A program made the position numbers and the translations under genes. Below, in pieces: positions 7,647 through 17,633 of a stretch of DNA of 58,039 nucleotides (positions within the stretch are counted from its first letter, which is position 1; each line of letters begins with the position of its first letter). The notes beneath the pieces are model-generated. The model had not been told where the DNA came from and did no database searches. It saw only the letters and a program-made list of their open reading frames with translations. The stretch is from Desertibaculum subflavum (GTDB lineage: Bacteria > Pseudomonadota > Alphaproteobacteria > Ferrovibrionales > Ferrovibrionaceae), in contig QOZS01000039.1 in the NCBI GenBank assembly GCA_003576705.1, positions 1-58,039 on the forward strand. The letters are read 5' to 3'.

Positions 7647-8360
7647 TCAGGCCTGGGCGAAGTCGCCGCGGCCGAAAATCCGGTCGAGCACCTTGGGCTG
7701 GGCCTTGTCGAAGGCCGTGGTCCGCGCCCGGACCTCGTCCACCGCCGCCAGCGCCCGCACCACGGCGGGCCGCGCGGCGATGCCGGCGACCCAGGCCATC
7801 AGCTTCGGATAGTCGGCCTCGGTGGGCTTGCCGAGCAGCGCGCCGATATTGCGCGCCCAGGGGAAGGTCGCGATATCGGCGATCGAATATTCCGCGCCGC
7901 CGAGATAGGGCTGGTCCTGGAGGCGCGCCTCCAGCACGTCGAGCACGCGGCGCACCTGAGTCCGGTAGCGGCTCAGCGCGTAGTCGTTGCCCGGCGGCGC
8001 AAAGCGCATGAAATGCACGAACTGGCCGAACATGGGGCCGAGGCCGGTCATTTGCACCATCATCCATTGCATCGTATCGCTGCGCGCCCGCGCCTCGCGC
8101 GGCAGGAGCTTGCCGGTCTTCTCCGCCAGGTAGAGCAGGATCGCGCCCGATTCGAACACCGTGTAGGGAGCCCCGCCCGGCCCGTCGTGGTCGACGATCA
8201 GCGGCACCTTGGCGTTCGGGTTGAGCTTGAGGAATGCGGCGTCGAACTGCGCGCCGCCGAACACGTCGAGCGGTATCACCTTGTAGGCGAGGCCCATCTC
8301 CTCCAGCGCCAGGAAGATCTTGACCACGTTCGGGCTGCCCATGCCGTAGAGATCGATCAT
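7647..8360 (-). CDS. Glutathione S-transferase family protein (YfcG/Ure2p-like)
   Basis: It starts MIDLYGMGSPNVVKIFLALE, the thioredoxin-fold N-terminal domain of the YfcG/Nu-class GSTs. N11 matches the active-site Asn and Ser9 takes the place of the usual Thr. The GSH-binding ESGAILLYLAEKTGKLLP motif and the C-terminal helical signature YSIADIATFPW are both present. YfcG-type enzymes act as GSH-dependent disulfide-bond reductases. The 237-residue length includes about 30 extra C-terminal residues. Two paralogues lie at 48008 and 52495 in this window. Confidence 0.9.
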   Translation of the reverse strand: MIDLYGMGSPNVVKIFLALEEMGLAYKVIPLDVFGGAQFDAAFLKLNPNAKVPLIVDHDGPGGAPYTVFESGAILLYLAEKTGKLLPREARARSDTMQWMMVQMTGLGPMFGQFVHFMRFAPPGNDYALSRYRTQVRRVLDVLEARLQDQPYLGGAEYSIADIATFPWARNIGALLGKPTEADYPKLMAWVAGIAARPAVVRALAAVDEVRARTTAFDKAQPKVLDRIFGRGDFAQA

Positions 8361-8391
8361 CGCCTTGCCTCCCCGCCGCGCCGGCCGCGGA

Positions 8392-8829
8392 TCACGCCTG
8401 TATCACCACCAGGGTCGAGCCCTCCATGCCGACCACAACGACATGGCTGCCGGCCGGCAGGTCCGGTCCCTTGATCGCCCAGACGGTGTCGCCGAGATGC
8501 ATCCGGCCGGCCCCGTCCACGATCGGCTGGTCGAGCGTGGCGCGGGTGCCGACGAAGCGCGCGGCGCCGCGATTGACCGCGATCTCGGGCGTGTCGAGCT
8601 TGCCGCGCCGGCGCAGGTAGAAGGCGATGCCGAGCGCCACCACGGCCAGGACCGCGAACAGGCCGAGCTGCGCGTTCAGGCCCAGCGGCACGACGAACGC
8701 AACCAGCCCGACCACGAAGGCGGCGCCGCCGAGCCAGACCAGCGCCGCGCCGGGCAGCACCACTTCCAGCACGGCGAGCACCACGCCGGCCGCCATCCAG
8801 TGCCAGGGCTCCGGCACGTAGCCCGACAT
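8392..8829 (-). CDS. NfeD-like membrane protein
   Basis: This 145-residue protein has two or three hydrophobic segments (about 10-35, 35-52 and 54-72) and then a soluble OB-fold-like domain (80-145: VGTRATLDQPI, GDTVWAIKG, VVVVGMEGSTLVVI) typical of short NfeD proteins. NfeD partners with SPFH/stomatin proteins in membrane microdomains and quality control. The ATG overlaps the upstream SPFH stop (TGATG, 8827-8831), so the pair is coupled. The short form lacks the ClpP-like protease domain of long NfeD. Confidence 0.88.
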   Translation of the reverse strand: MSGYVPEPWHWMAAGVVLAVLEVVLPGAALVWLGGAAFVVGLVAFVVPLGLNAQLGLFAVLAVVALGIAFYLRRRGKLDTPEIAVNRGAARFVGTRATLDQPIVDGAGRMHLGDTVWAIKGPDLPAGSHVVVVGMEGSTLVVIQA

Positions 8830-9794
8830 CAGGCGCCACCTGCCGGGCGCTGATCCCACGGCCCGGCGGCCTTGCGCATCGCCGCTGCGTCCCTGGCGAG
8901 CTCGGTGATGCCGGCGAGCGAGCCGAGGATGCCGGTCGCCTCGATCGGGATCATCACCAGCTTCTGGTTCGGGCTGTCGGCCAGCCTGCCGAAGGCCTCG
9001 ACGTATTTCTGCGCGACGAAGTAGTTGATGGCGGCGATGTTGCCGCCGGCGATCGCCTCGCTCACCACCCGGGTGGCGCTCGCCTCGGCCTCGGCCGCGC
9101 GCTCGCGCGCCTCGGCGTCGCGGAAGGCTGCTTCGCGCCGGCCTTCGGCCTCCAGGATCGCCGACTGCTTCTGGCCCTCGGCGCGCAGGATCGAGGCCTG
9201 GCGGTCGCCCTCGGCGGTCAGCACGTCGGCGCGCTTGGCGCGTTCGGCAGTCATCTGTTTCGCCATCGCCTCCAGCAAGTTGGCCGGCGGCTGGATGTTC
9301 CGCAGCTCGATGCGGGTGACCTTGACGCCCCAGGGCGTGGTCGCCTGGTCGATCACCGCGAGCAGCTTGCCGTTGATCTCGTCGCGCCTGGACAGCACCT
9401 CGTCGAGATCCATCGAGCCGATCACCGAGCGCACATTGGTCATCGCCAGGTTCATCAAAGCGAGCTCGAGGTTCTGCACCTCGTAGGCGGCGCGCGGCGC
9501 GTCGAACACCTGGTAGAACACCACGCCGTCGGCGGTCACCGTGGCATTGTCCTTGGCGATCACCTCCTGGCTCGGGATGTCGAGCACCACCTCCATCATC
9601 GACAGCTTGCGGCCGATGGTCTCGACATAGGGCACGATGAAGCTGAGCCCCGGATGCAAGGTGCGCATATAGGCGCCGAAGCGCTCCACCGTCCATTGCT
9701 GGCCCTGCGGCACCATCTTGACACCGAGCAGGATGGTCACGACGACCAGGATCACGATGATCGCCGTGACGATGACACCGGTTTCGAAGTACAT
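8829..9794 (-). CDS. SPFH/Band 7 (stomatin/QmcA-like) protein
   Basis: This 321-residue protein has an N-terminal membrane anchor (about 5-25) followed by a Band 7/SPFH domain: VPQGQQWTVERFGAYMRTL, PGLSFIVPYVE, and the LDIPSQEVIAKDNATVTADG stretch typical of stomatins. A long Ala/Glu/Arg coiled coil (about 185-255) and a C-terminal SPNQKLVMIPIEATG segment complete the QmcA pattern. These proteins oligomerise at the membrane and modulate proteases such as FtsH. It forms a two-gene operon with NfeD. The start at 9794 is chosen because the membrane anchor begins there. Confidence 0.92.
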   Translation of the reverse strand: MYFETGVIVTAIIVILVVVTILLGVKMVPQGQQWTVERFGAYMRTLHPGLSFIVPYVETIGRKLSMMEVVLDIPSQEVIAKDNATVTADGVVFYQVFDAPRAAYEVQNLELALMNLAMTNVRSVIGSMDLDEVLSRRDEINGKLLAVIDQATTPWGVKVTRIELRNIQPPANLLEAMAKQMTAERAKRADVLTAEGDRQASILRAEGQKQSAILEAEGRREAAFRDAEARERAAEAEASATRVVSEAIAGGNIAAINYFVAQKYVEAFGRLADSPNQKLVMIPIEATGILGSLAGITELARDAAAMRKAAGPWDQRPAGGA

Positions 9795-9825
9795 GCGGCC
9801 CCCCGCGAATCGCCAGACAGCGAAA

Positions 9826-11103
9826 CTAGAGGCTGGCGGCGGGCATTGCCAATGCGTCGAGCCGGCGCTGCAGCAGCCGGCGCTCAGGCAGTGTCCGGGC
9901 CAGCATGATGGCCCGGCCAAACGCCTCTGCCGCCGCCTCGCGCTGGCCGAGCCGGGCCAGAAACTCGGCCGCCGCGGCCGACAGATAGGGATCGGCGGCC
10001 AGGCGCGGCTCGGATTGGAGACCGGCCAGCGCCTGCAGCCCGGCGGCCGGGCCGTCGGTCTCGGCGACCGCGACGGCACGGTTCAGGCGAACCAGGGGGG
10101 TCGGGCGCAGCCGGACCAGCGCGTCGTAATAGCCGCGGATCGCCGGCCAGTCGGTTGCCGCATGGCTCGGCGCCACCGCATGCTCGGCCGCGATGCCGGC
10201 TTCCAGGTGATAGGCGCTGAGCGTGCCGCCCGACGCCGCGCGTTCCAGGTGGTGCAGGCCGATCGCGATCAGGTGCCGGTCCCACTGGCGCCGGTCGAGG
10301 TCGGCCAGCAAGGCGATCTCGCCGGCATCGTCGATCGCTGGCAGCCGAGCGGCCTGCAGCGGCATGAGCGCGGCCAGCGCGTGCGCGGTCGGCGTTTCGG
10401 TCAACGGATGGTCGGCGAGCCCCCGGGCAAGCCGCACCAGCTCCGTGCAGATTTCAGCGCGGACCGCACGCTCACCCCGCGCCGTAGCATAGGCTTCGGA
10501 AAAGGCCAGGTGGATGGTCGCCAGCACGCCGTTCAGCCGCGGTAGCAGGGCCCGGCCGGACGGGAGCTCGAGCGGCAATCCACGCTCGCGGATGGTCCGC
10601 CGCCCTTGGGAAAGCCGTTCGGCAACCGCCATGTCGGTATCGCGCAGGGAAACGCCGATCTCGGCGACACCGAATCCCAGCACGGCCTTCAGCATGAGGG
10701 TGGCGCGCGCCGCCTCGGGCAGCGCCGGGTGCGAGCACAGAAAGACCAGGCTCAGCAGGTCATCATCCAATCCGCGCCGCGCCGAAGGCCAGGCGGCGAT
10801 GCCGGCGCCGCACAACGGTTCGGCTTCGCCCGGCTGCTCGCGCAGCAGATCGGCCGCCTTGTTCCAAGCGATGCGATAGAGCCCGGCGGCGGGATCGTTC
10901 GGCAGGCCGCGGATCCGCCACAGCCGCGCCGCCGCCACCAGGGCGCGCGTGACCGCGTCTTCGGCAAGATCAAGCCGACCCGGTCCCAGCTGACGCGCGA
11001 GACGGGCGAGCACGCGCCCGCCTTCCGTGCGGAACAGCCGGTCCAGCCGGCTGTCGGAAGGCGTCGGGTCCGGATCTTGCCGAAAGGTCACAGCTCGGGC
11101 CAA
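9826..11103 (-). CDS. ECF sigma factor with C-terminal TPR-like extension (ECF42-like)
   Basis: The N-terminal part (about 15-180) has sigma2/sigma4 regions: the DAVTRALVAAARLWRIRGLP segment and a sigma4 helix-turn-helix around LGFGVAEIGVSLRDTDMAVAERLSQGRR. Residues 185-425 form a helical repeat extension containing FSEAYATARGE and LVRLNRAVAVAE, the DUF6596/SnoaL-free extension characteristic of the ECF42 group. This group has no classical anti-sigma factor and is usually linked to DGPF/YCII proteins, none of which is adjacent here. The TTG start at 11103 is preferred because GGAGGG lies 5 bases upstream. A GTG at 11091 is an alternative. Confidence 0.85.
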   Translation of the reverse strand: MARAVTFRQDPDPTPSDSRLDRLFRTEGGRVLARLARQLGPGRLDLAEDAVTRALVAAARLWRIRGLPNDPAAGLYRIAWNKAADLLREQPGEAEPLCGAGIAAWPSARRGLDDDLLSLVFLCSHPALPEAARATLMLKAVLGFGVAEIGVSLRDTDMAVAERLSQGRRTIRERGLPLELPSGRALLPRLNGVLATIHLAFSEAYATARGERAVRAEICTELVRLARGLADHPLTETPTAHALAALMPLQAARLPAIDDAGEIALLADLDRRQWDRHLIAIGLHHLERAASGGTLSAYHLEAGIAAEHAVAPSHAATDWPAIRGYYDALVRLRPTPLVRLNRAVAVAETDGPAAGLQALAGLQSEPRLAADPYLSAAAAEFLARLGQREAAAEAFGRAIMLARTLPERRLLQRRLDALAMPAASL

Positions 11104-11301
11104 CAGCGCCCTCCGCAAGACGCACGCCCCCGCGCGGGATGCGGGAATCGGCGGGCCGCGATGTTAACCTGAAAATCACCGGCGTGATGGACGCCCTGGC
11201 CATTTCCGTGACGGTTCGCCCCGCTTCTGATACCTTGATCATCGACTGGGAACAGATGGCGCCGCCGCCGGGGCGGAGCCGGCGCCGCAGGAGTGTAGCG
11301 A

Positions 11302-12363
11302 GTGACGGAGACGACCTCCGCGCCGGTGATCGACCGGCGGGGCGGGGAAGCCCGCCCGCGTGGACGCTTCGGCCACATCTATGGCGCGATCGATCTCGGC
11401 ACCAACAACTGCCGCCTCTTGATCGCCAAGCCGACCACCGACGGCTTTCGGGTGATCGACGCATTCTCGCGCATCGTCAGGCTCGGCGAGGGCCTGAGCG
11501 CGAGCGGCGAGCTGTCGGAAGCCGCGATCCGCCGCTCCATCGCGGCGCTCCGCATCTGCGCCGACAAGGTCGCCCGCCGCGGCGTCACCCGGCTGCGCTG
11601 CGTCGCCACCGAGGCTTGCCGCAAGGCCGCCAACGGTGCCGAGTTCATCGACCGCGTGCAGGCTGCCACCGGACTTCGCTTCGAGATCATCAACACCTCG
11701 GAGGAGGCGCGCCTCGCGCTCTCCGGCTGCACCCCGCTGCTCGACCGCAGCAACCGGCATGCCCTGGTCTTCGATATCGGCGGCGGCTCGACCGAGGTGC
11801 TGTGGACTCGGCTCGGCGGCCAGCAACCGCAGATCACCGCCTGGATGTCGGTGCCGGAAGGCGTAGTGACGCTGGCCGAACGCTGGGGCGGTATCCACGT
11901 CACGCCGGAAAGCTGGGCCGGCATGGTTGAGGACGTGCGCCGCCACCTCGACCGCTTCGACGCGGCTCACCGGATCAGCACGGTGCTGCAGGATGGCGGC
12001 GTGCAGCTGCTCGGCACGTCCGGCACGGTGACCACCGTTGCCGGCGTGCATCTCGACCTGCCGCGCTATGACCGCGCCAAGGTGGACGGCATCTGGCTCG
12101 ACCTCGCCGATGTGCAGCGCGTCTCGCGCGGCCTCGCGGAGATGAGCTACGAGGACCGCATGGCGCATCCCTGCATCGGCCGCGAGCGCGCCGATCTCGT
12201 CGTTGCCGGCTGCGCCGTGCTGGAGGCGATCAGCCGGCTCTGGCCGGTCGCCAGGCTCCGAGTCGCCGATCGCGGCGTGCGCGAGGGCGTGCTGGAGCGG
12301 CTGATGCACGAGGCCGAGCGCGAAGCGGTGATGGTGCAGCGCCGGCCGGCCTACGAGGCATGA
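11302..12363 (+). CDS. Ppx/GppA family exopolyphosphatase/pppGpp phosphatase
   Basis: This 353-residue protein has the actin-like ATPase fold of the Ppx/GppA family: the phosphate-1 loop YGAIDLGTNNCRLLIA at about 27-42, FSRIVRLGEG, ATEACRKA, FEIINTSEEA, the phosphate-2 motif FDIGGGSTE at about 158-166, and GTSGTVTT. It lacks the C-terminal HD-like domains of E. coli Ppx, as expected for this short alphaproteobacterial form. The substrate (polyphosphate or pppGpp) cannot be decided from sequence. The GTG start has AGGAG at 8 bases. It is followed 10 bases later by rlmE, a common alphaproteobacterial pairing. Confidence 0.93.
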   Translation: MTETTSAPVIDRRGGEARPRGRFGHIYGAIDLGTNNCRLLIAKPTTDGFRVIDAFSRIVRLGEGLSASGELSEAAIRRSIAALRICADKVARRGVTRLRCVATEACRKAANGAEFIDRVQAATGLRFEIINTSEEARLALSGCTPLLDRSNRHALVFDIGGGSTEVLWTRLGGQQPQITAWMSVPEGVVTLAERWGGIHVTPESWAGMVEDVRRHLDRFDAAHRISTVLQDGGVQLLGTSGTVTTVAGVHLDLPRYDRAKVDGIWLDLADVQRVSRGLAEMSYEDRMAHPCIGRERADLVVAGCAVLEAISRLWPVARLRVADRGVREGVLERLMHEAEREAVMVQRRPAYEA

Positions 12364-12373
12364 GCATCAGGAC

Positions 12374-13033
12374 ATGAGCGGCAGCCGCGAGCTAAAGGAG
12401 CGCCTGCGCACCGCGCGCGGCCGGCCGCTCGCCTCGCAGCGCTGGCTGACCCGGCAGATCAACGACCCCTATGTGCACGAGGCACGGAAGCAGGGCTATC
12501 GCTCGCGCGCCGCCTTCAAGCTGATTCAACTCGACCAGCGCTTCCACCTGCTGAAGCCGGGGCTCCGCGTGCTCGATCTCGGCGCCGCGCCCGGCGGCTG
12601 GGCCCAAGTCGCCGCTCACCGCGTCGGGTCAAGCGGCGCCGTGGTCGCGGTCGACATCCTTGCCATGGCGCCGATCCCGAACGTCGCCATCCTGGAGCTC
12701 GACTTCCTGGCCGCCGATGCCGAGCGGATGGTGCTGGCCGCGCTGGGCGGCCCGGTCGACCTCGTGCTGTCCGATATGGCGCCGCCCGCCACCGGCCACA
12801 AGCAGACCGACCATCTGCGCATCATGGCGCTCTGCGAGGCGGCGGCGGATTTCGCGACCCGCGTGCTGGCGCCCGGCGGCGGCTTCGTCTGCAAGGTCTG
12901 GCAGGGCGGCACCGAGAGCAGCCTGCTCGGCGGCCTCAAGCGCCGCTTCGCCCAGGTCCGCCACGCCAAGCCGGAGGCGAGCCGCAAGGAATCGGCCGAG
13001 ACCTACCTGGTCGCCACCGGATTCAAGGGCTGA
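12374..13033 (+). CDS. rlmE: 23S rRNA (uridine-2'-O-)-methyltransferase RlmE
   Basis: RlmE (RrmJ/FtsJ) methylates U2552 of 23S rRNA during 50S maturation. The 219-residue protein contains the SAM-binding LDLGAAPGGWAQVA motif (about 67-80) and the K-D-K-E tetrad at K49, D134 (SDMAPP), K174 (CKVWQGG) and E209 (SAETYLVA). The N-terminal DPYVHEARKQGYRSRAAFKL stretch is diagnostic. It probably shares a transcript with the Ppx/GppA gene upstream. Confidence 0.96.
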   Translation: MSGSRELKERLRTARGRPLASQRWLTRQINDPYVHEARKQGYRSRAAFKLIQLDQRFHLLKPGLRVLDLGAAPGGWAQVAAHRVGSSGAVVAVDILAMAPIPNVAILELDFLAADAERMVLAALGGPVDLVLSDMAPPATGHKQTDHLRIMALCEAAADFATRVLAPGGGFVCKVWQGGTESSLLGGLKRRFAQVRHAKPEASRKESAETYLVATGFKG

Positions 13034-13432
13034 TCAGGGGAACATCCCGAGCGCGAGGCCGAGGCTAGCCAGCGCCCCGACGACCAGCACGCCGAAGGTG
13101 CCGACGGTGCCGACGAAACGCGGCACCGAGGCGCCATCGGTCATCGCGATGCCCAGTGCATGCGCGACGCGCGCGACGACCAAGGCAACGCCGAGCCCGT
13201 GAAGAAGCCCGGCGGAAGCCGCCATCAGCTCGAGGCACAGCATCAGGATCAGCGCCAGCGGGACGTATTCGATGAAATTGCCCTGCATGCGCATAGCCTG
13301 CCTGAGGCCGGCCTCGCCGCCATCGCCCAGGCCGACCCGGTGCTTCAGGCGATAGCGGATCACGCGCAGCGACAGGCCGATGAGCACGAGGCCCAGAATT
13401 CCCGCATAGACCGGCATGATGGCCACCGACAT
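13034..13432 (-). CDS. MAPEG family membrane protein
   Basis: This 132-residue protein has four predicted transmembrane helices and the MAPEG pattern: RxxLKHRVGLGDGGEAGLRQAMR followed by a GNFIEYVPLALILM helix with the conserved Asn-Glu, then ARVAHALG. Bacterial MAPEG proteins resemble microsomal glutathione transferases, and their reaction is mostly unknown. The stop abuts the rlmE stop in convergent orientation. GGAGGG lies just before the ATG. Confidence 0.9.
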   Translation of the reverse strand: MSVAIMPVYAGILGLVLIGLSLRVIRYRLKHRVGLGDGGEAGLRQAMRMQGNFIEYVPLALILMLCLELMAASAGLLHGLGVALVVARVAHALGIAMTDGASVPRFVGTVGTFGVLVVGALASLGLALGMFP

Positions 13433-13515
13433 GGCCCTCCCCCTTGCCTTTTGTTGCCTCTGTCCAAGCTATACTGGAATAAGCCCCCGGCGGATTTTTG
13501 CCTCACGGAGTTGCG

Positions 13516-14205
13516 ATGTCGGACAGCCCGTCCCCTGCTTTGCGCGAGCCCACCTGGTTTCTCGACGGCGACGAGCCGCGGCTCAACGACTTCGCCCATC
13601 GGGCGGCGGGCCAGGGCTCGGCGCGCGAGAAGGCGGTCCGGCTCTACTACGCCGTGCGCGACGAGATCATCTACGATCCCTACGGCCTCGCCATGGAGCC
13701 CTTTGAGTTCAAGGCCTCCGCCACCTTCGCCCGCCGCAAGGGCTTCTGCGTCACCAAGTCGGCGCTGATGGCGGCGGCGGCGCGGGCGATCGGCATCCCC
13801 GCCCGGCTTGGCTATGCCGACGTCAAGAACCACCTGACCACCGAGCGGCTGCGCCAGCGCATGGGCAGCGACTTGTTCGTCTATCACGGCTTCACCGAGC
13901 TCTGGCTCGACGGCAAATGGGTCAAGGCGACGCCGGTCTTCAATATCGAGCTGTGCCGCCGGTTCCGCGTCCTGCCGCTGGAATTCGACGGCAAAGCCGA
14001 TTCGATCTTCCACCCTTTCGACGCCGATGGCCGCCGCCACATGGAATACGTCAACATCCGTGGGACCTATGACGACCTGCCCTTCGAGGAGATCAGGCGG
14101 GTCTTCTATGCGACTTATCCGCGGATGTACGCCGATACACGTCTCGATCATGCGGATTTTGCCGAGGATGCGGCTAAGGAAGCCGCGGCCGCCAAGCCGT
14201 CCTGA
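13516..14205 (+). CDS. Transglutaminase-like cysteine protein
   Basis: This 229-residue cytoplasmic protein has a transglutaminase-like core: C78 in KGFCVTKSALMAAAARA, the helix typical of the catalytic Cys, and H124 in YHGFTELWLDGKW. The third residue expected for a Cys-His-Asp triad is not evident, because KATPVFN replaces the usual W..DPT. The C-terminal part (FRVLPLEFDG, FHPFDADG) is specific to this subfamily. The function is unknown; it could be a peptidase-like or amidase enzyme. The ATG at 13516, with GGAG 5 bases upstream, is preferred over an upstream TTG. A TATACT at 13470-13475 may be a -10 element. Confidence 0.8.
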   Translation: MSDSPSPALREPTWFLDGDEPRLNDFAHRAAGQGSAREKAVRLYYAVRDEIIYDPYGLAMEPFEFKASATFARRKGFCVTKSALMAAAARAIGIPARLGYADVKNHLTTERLRQRMGSDLFVYHGFTELWLDGKWVKATPVFNIELCRRFRVLPLEFDGKADSIFHPFDADGRRHMEYVNIRGTYDDLPFEEIRRVFYATYPRMYADTRLDHADFAEDAAKEAAAAKPS

Positions 14206-14274
14206 GGCCGGGAATCGGTTGACTCTCCGCGGGCTGCGTGGCATTGGCCGCGCCCACCGGCCGGAGTGAATGAC

Positions 14275-15732
<1,458 letters not shown>

Positions 15733-15747
15733 CCCGGCGGTGTCGAA

Positions 15748-17088
15748 ATGACGCCGGCGGCCCGCATCGCCGCCGCGATCGAACTCCTGGAGGCGATCGA
15801 GGCGGAAGGCGGCATGCGCGCGGCCGATCGCTGCGTGCAGGGCTATTTCCGCGCCCGCCGCTATGCCGGCTCCAAGGACCGCAACGACATCACCGAGCGC
15901 GTCTACGCCGTGCTGCGCCGCCGCGCCGAGCTGGACTGGTGGCTGGCGCGGCACGACGTGAAGCCGAGCGCCCGCCATCGCGTGGCAGCCGCCTTGGCGC
16001 GGCTCGAACATCGGCCGGTCGCCGAGATCATTCCCTTGTTCGGTGAGGGTGCCCATGCGGCGGCGGCGCTGGACGCCTCCGAGACGGCCATGATCGACGC
16101 CCTGGCGAGCGCCGACCCCGCCAACGTGCCGGCCTGGGTGCAGGGCAACTATCCGCCCTGGCTGGAAGGCGAGCTGAAGCGTCGCTTCGGCGACGACCTG
16201 GCGTCGGAAATGGCGGCACTGCTCGAACGCGCGCCGGTCGATCTCCGCGTCAACCTGCTGAAAGGCACGCGCGAGCAGGCGCTCGAAGCGCTGAAGGTGC
16301 TGCGCCTCGAAGCGGCGCCGACGCCGCTCTCGCCGCTCGGTATCCGGCTCGGCGAGCGCGCCAAGATCGACGACAAGGCGATCCACCAATCCGGCCTGGT
16401 CGAGCCGCAGGACGAGGGCTCGCAGCTGGTCGCCCTGCTCACCGCGGCCGAGCCGAAGATGCAAGTGGTCGATTTCTGCGCCGGCGCCGGCGGCAAGGCC
16501 CTGGCGCTGGCCGCCGCCATGCGCAATCGCGGCCAGATCTATGCCTGCGACAGCGAAGCGTCGCGGCTCGCGCGCATCAACCCGCGGGCGCAACGCGCCG
16601 GCGCCCGCAATATCCAGACGCACCGCCTGACCGACGCGGCCGACGATCCTTTCCTCGCCGCGATGGCAGGCAAGGCCGACCGCGTGCTGGTCGATGCCCC
16701 CTGCACCGGCATCGGGGCCTGGCGGCGCAATCCGGAAGCACGCTGGCGGCTGACGCCGGAGCGGCTCACCGAACTGACGGCGCTGCAGGACAGCCTGCTC
16801 GACCGCGCCGCCGGCCTGGTCAAGCCCGGCGGCCGGCTGATCTACGCGACCTGCTCGCTGCTGCCGTCGGAGGGCGAGGACCGCATCGAGGCCTTCCTCG
16901 CCCGCCATGCCGATTTCCGTGCCTTGCCGGTCGGCGAGATCTGGCCATCGGCGGCGAGCGGCACCTGCCCGGCCACAGGGCCGTGGCTGGCGCTGACGCC
17001 GCGCCGGAATAGTACGGACGGTTTCTTCGTTGCTATCCTGGAACGGTCACCCGGCCGTGATGATCCGGGGCACGGCCCGACCGTATAG
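15748..17088 (+). CDS. RsmB/NOP family rRNA (cytosine-C5)-methyltransferase
   Basis: This 446-residue protein has an N-terminal NusB-like helical domain (about 1-130, weak) and a C-terminal m5C methyltransferase domain. SAM binding is at VVDFCAGAGGKALALA (about 237-252). The two motif cysteines are visible: C319 in DAPCTGIGAWRRNPE and C369 in ATCSLLPSEG. It most likely methylates C967 of 16S rRNA or a related site. The distance from E. coli RsmB leaves the exact target open. It follows guaB by 15 bases and may be co-transcribed. Confidence 0.9.
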   Translation: MTPAARIAAAIELLEAIEAEGGMRAADRCVQGYFRARRYAGSKDRNDITERVYAVLRRRAELDWWLARHDVKPSARHRVAAALARLEHRPVAEIIPLFGEGAHAAAALDASETAMIDALASADPANVPAWVQGNYPPWLEGELKRRFGDDLASEMAALLERAPVDLRVNLLKGTREQALEALKVLRLEAAPTPLSPLGIRLGERAKIDDKAIHQSGLVEPQDEGSQLVALLTAAEPKMQVVDFCAGAGGKALALAAAMRNRGQIYACDSEASRLARINPRAQRAGARNIQTHRLTDAADDPFLAAMAGKADRVLVDAPCTGIGAWRRNPEARWRLTPERLTELTALQDSLLDRAAGLVKPGGRLIYATCSLLPSEGEDRIEAFLARHADFRALPVGEIWPSAASGTCPATGPWLALTPRRNSTDGFFVAILERSPGRDDPGHGPTV

Positions 17089-17130
17089 ATGGGGCCCCAC
17101 GGGGCCGGTGCTGCGAGAAGGAACTTGACC

Positions 17131-17625
17131 ATGTCCGCGCGAAACAAGCTTGCCATCGCCCTGATGCTCGGCGCCGCGACGCTGGCGGCCGCGCCGGCGG
17201 CCATCTCGACGGCCTGGGCCATGGGCAGCTCCAACCCGGCGCCCGCCGCCGCGCCGGCCGATCCCGACTACGCGGCCGGCCGCGCCGCGATCGAGAAAAA
17301 GGACTGGCCCGCCGCGATCGACAGCCTGAAGAAGGTGGTGGCGCGCGACGGCAAGAATGCCGACGCCTTCAACTATCTCGGCTATGCCCAGCGCAATGCG
17401 GGCGACCTCGACAACGCGCTGGTCGCCTATGCCAAGGCGCTGGAGATCGATCCCAAGCACCGCGGCGCGCACGAATATATGGGCGAGGCCTATCTGATGC
17501 AGAAGAACCTGCCCAAGGCCGAGGAGCTGCTGGCCCGGCTCGACAAGATCTGCACCTTCGGCTGCGCCGAGTATCGCGAACTGAAGGCCAAGGTGGCCGA
17601 GTACAAGAAGCAGCATTCCGGCTGA
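17131..17625 (+). CDS. Exported TPR-repeat protein
   Basis: This 164-residue protein has an N-terminal signal peptide (Arg-Lys start, hydrophobic core, Ala-rich end near AWA) and then TPR units. The repeats (about 46-79, 80-113, 114-147) include DAFNYLGYAQRNAGDLDNAL and KHRGAHEYMGEAYLMQKNLP. The C-terminal Cys pair in CTFGCAEY suits a periplasmic disulfide. TPR proteins act as protein-binding scaffolds; no partner is evident. The ATG at 17131 has AAGGA 8 bases upstream. Confidence 0.85.
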   Translation: MSARNKLAIALMLGAATLAAAPAAISTAWAMGSSNPAPAAAPADPDYAAGRAAIEKKDWPAAIDSLKKVVARDGKNADAFNYLGYAQRNAGDLDNALVAYAKALEIDPKHRGAHEYMGEAYLMQKNLPKAEELLARLDKICTFGCAEYRELKAKVAEYKKQHSG

Positions 17626-17633
17626 GGCGGGCG

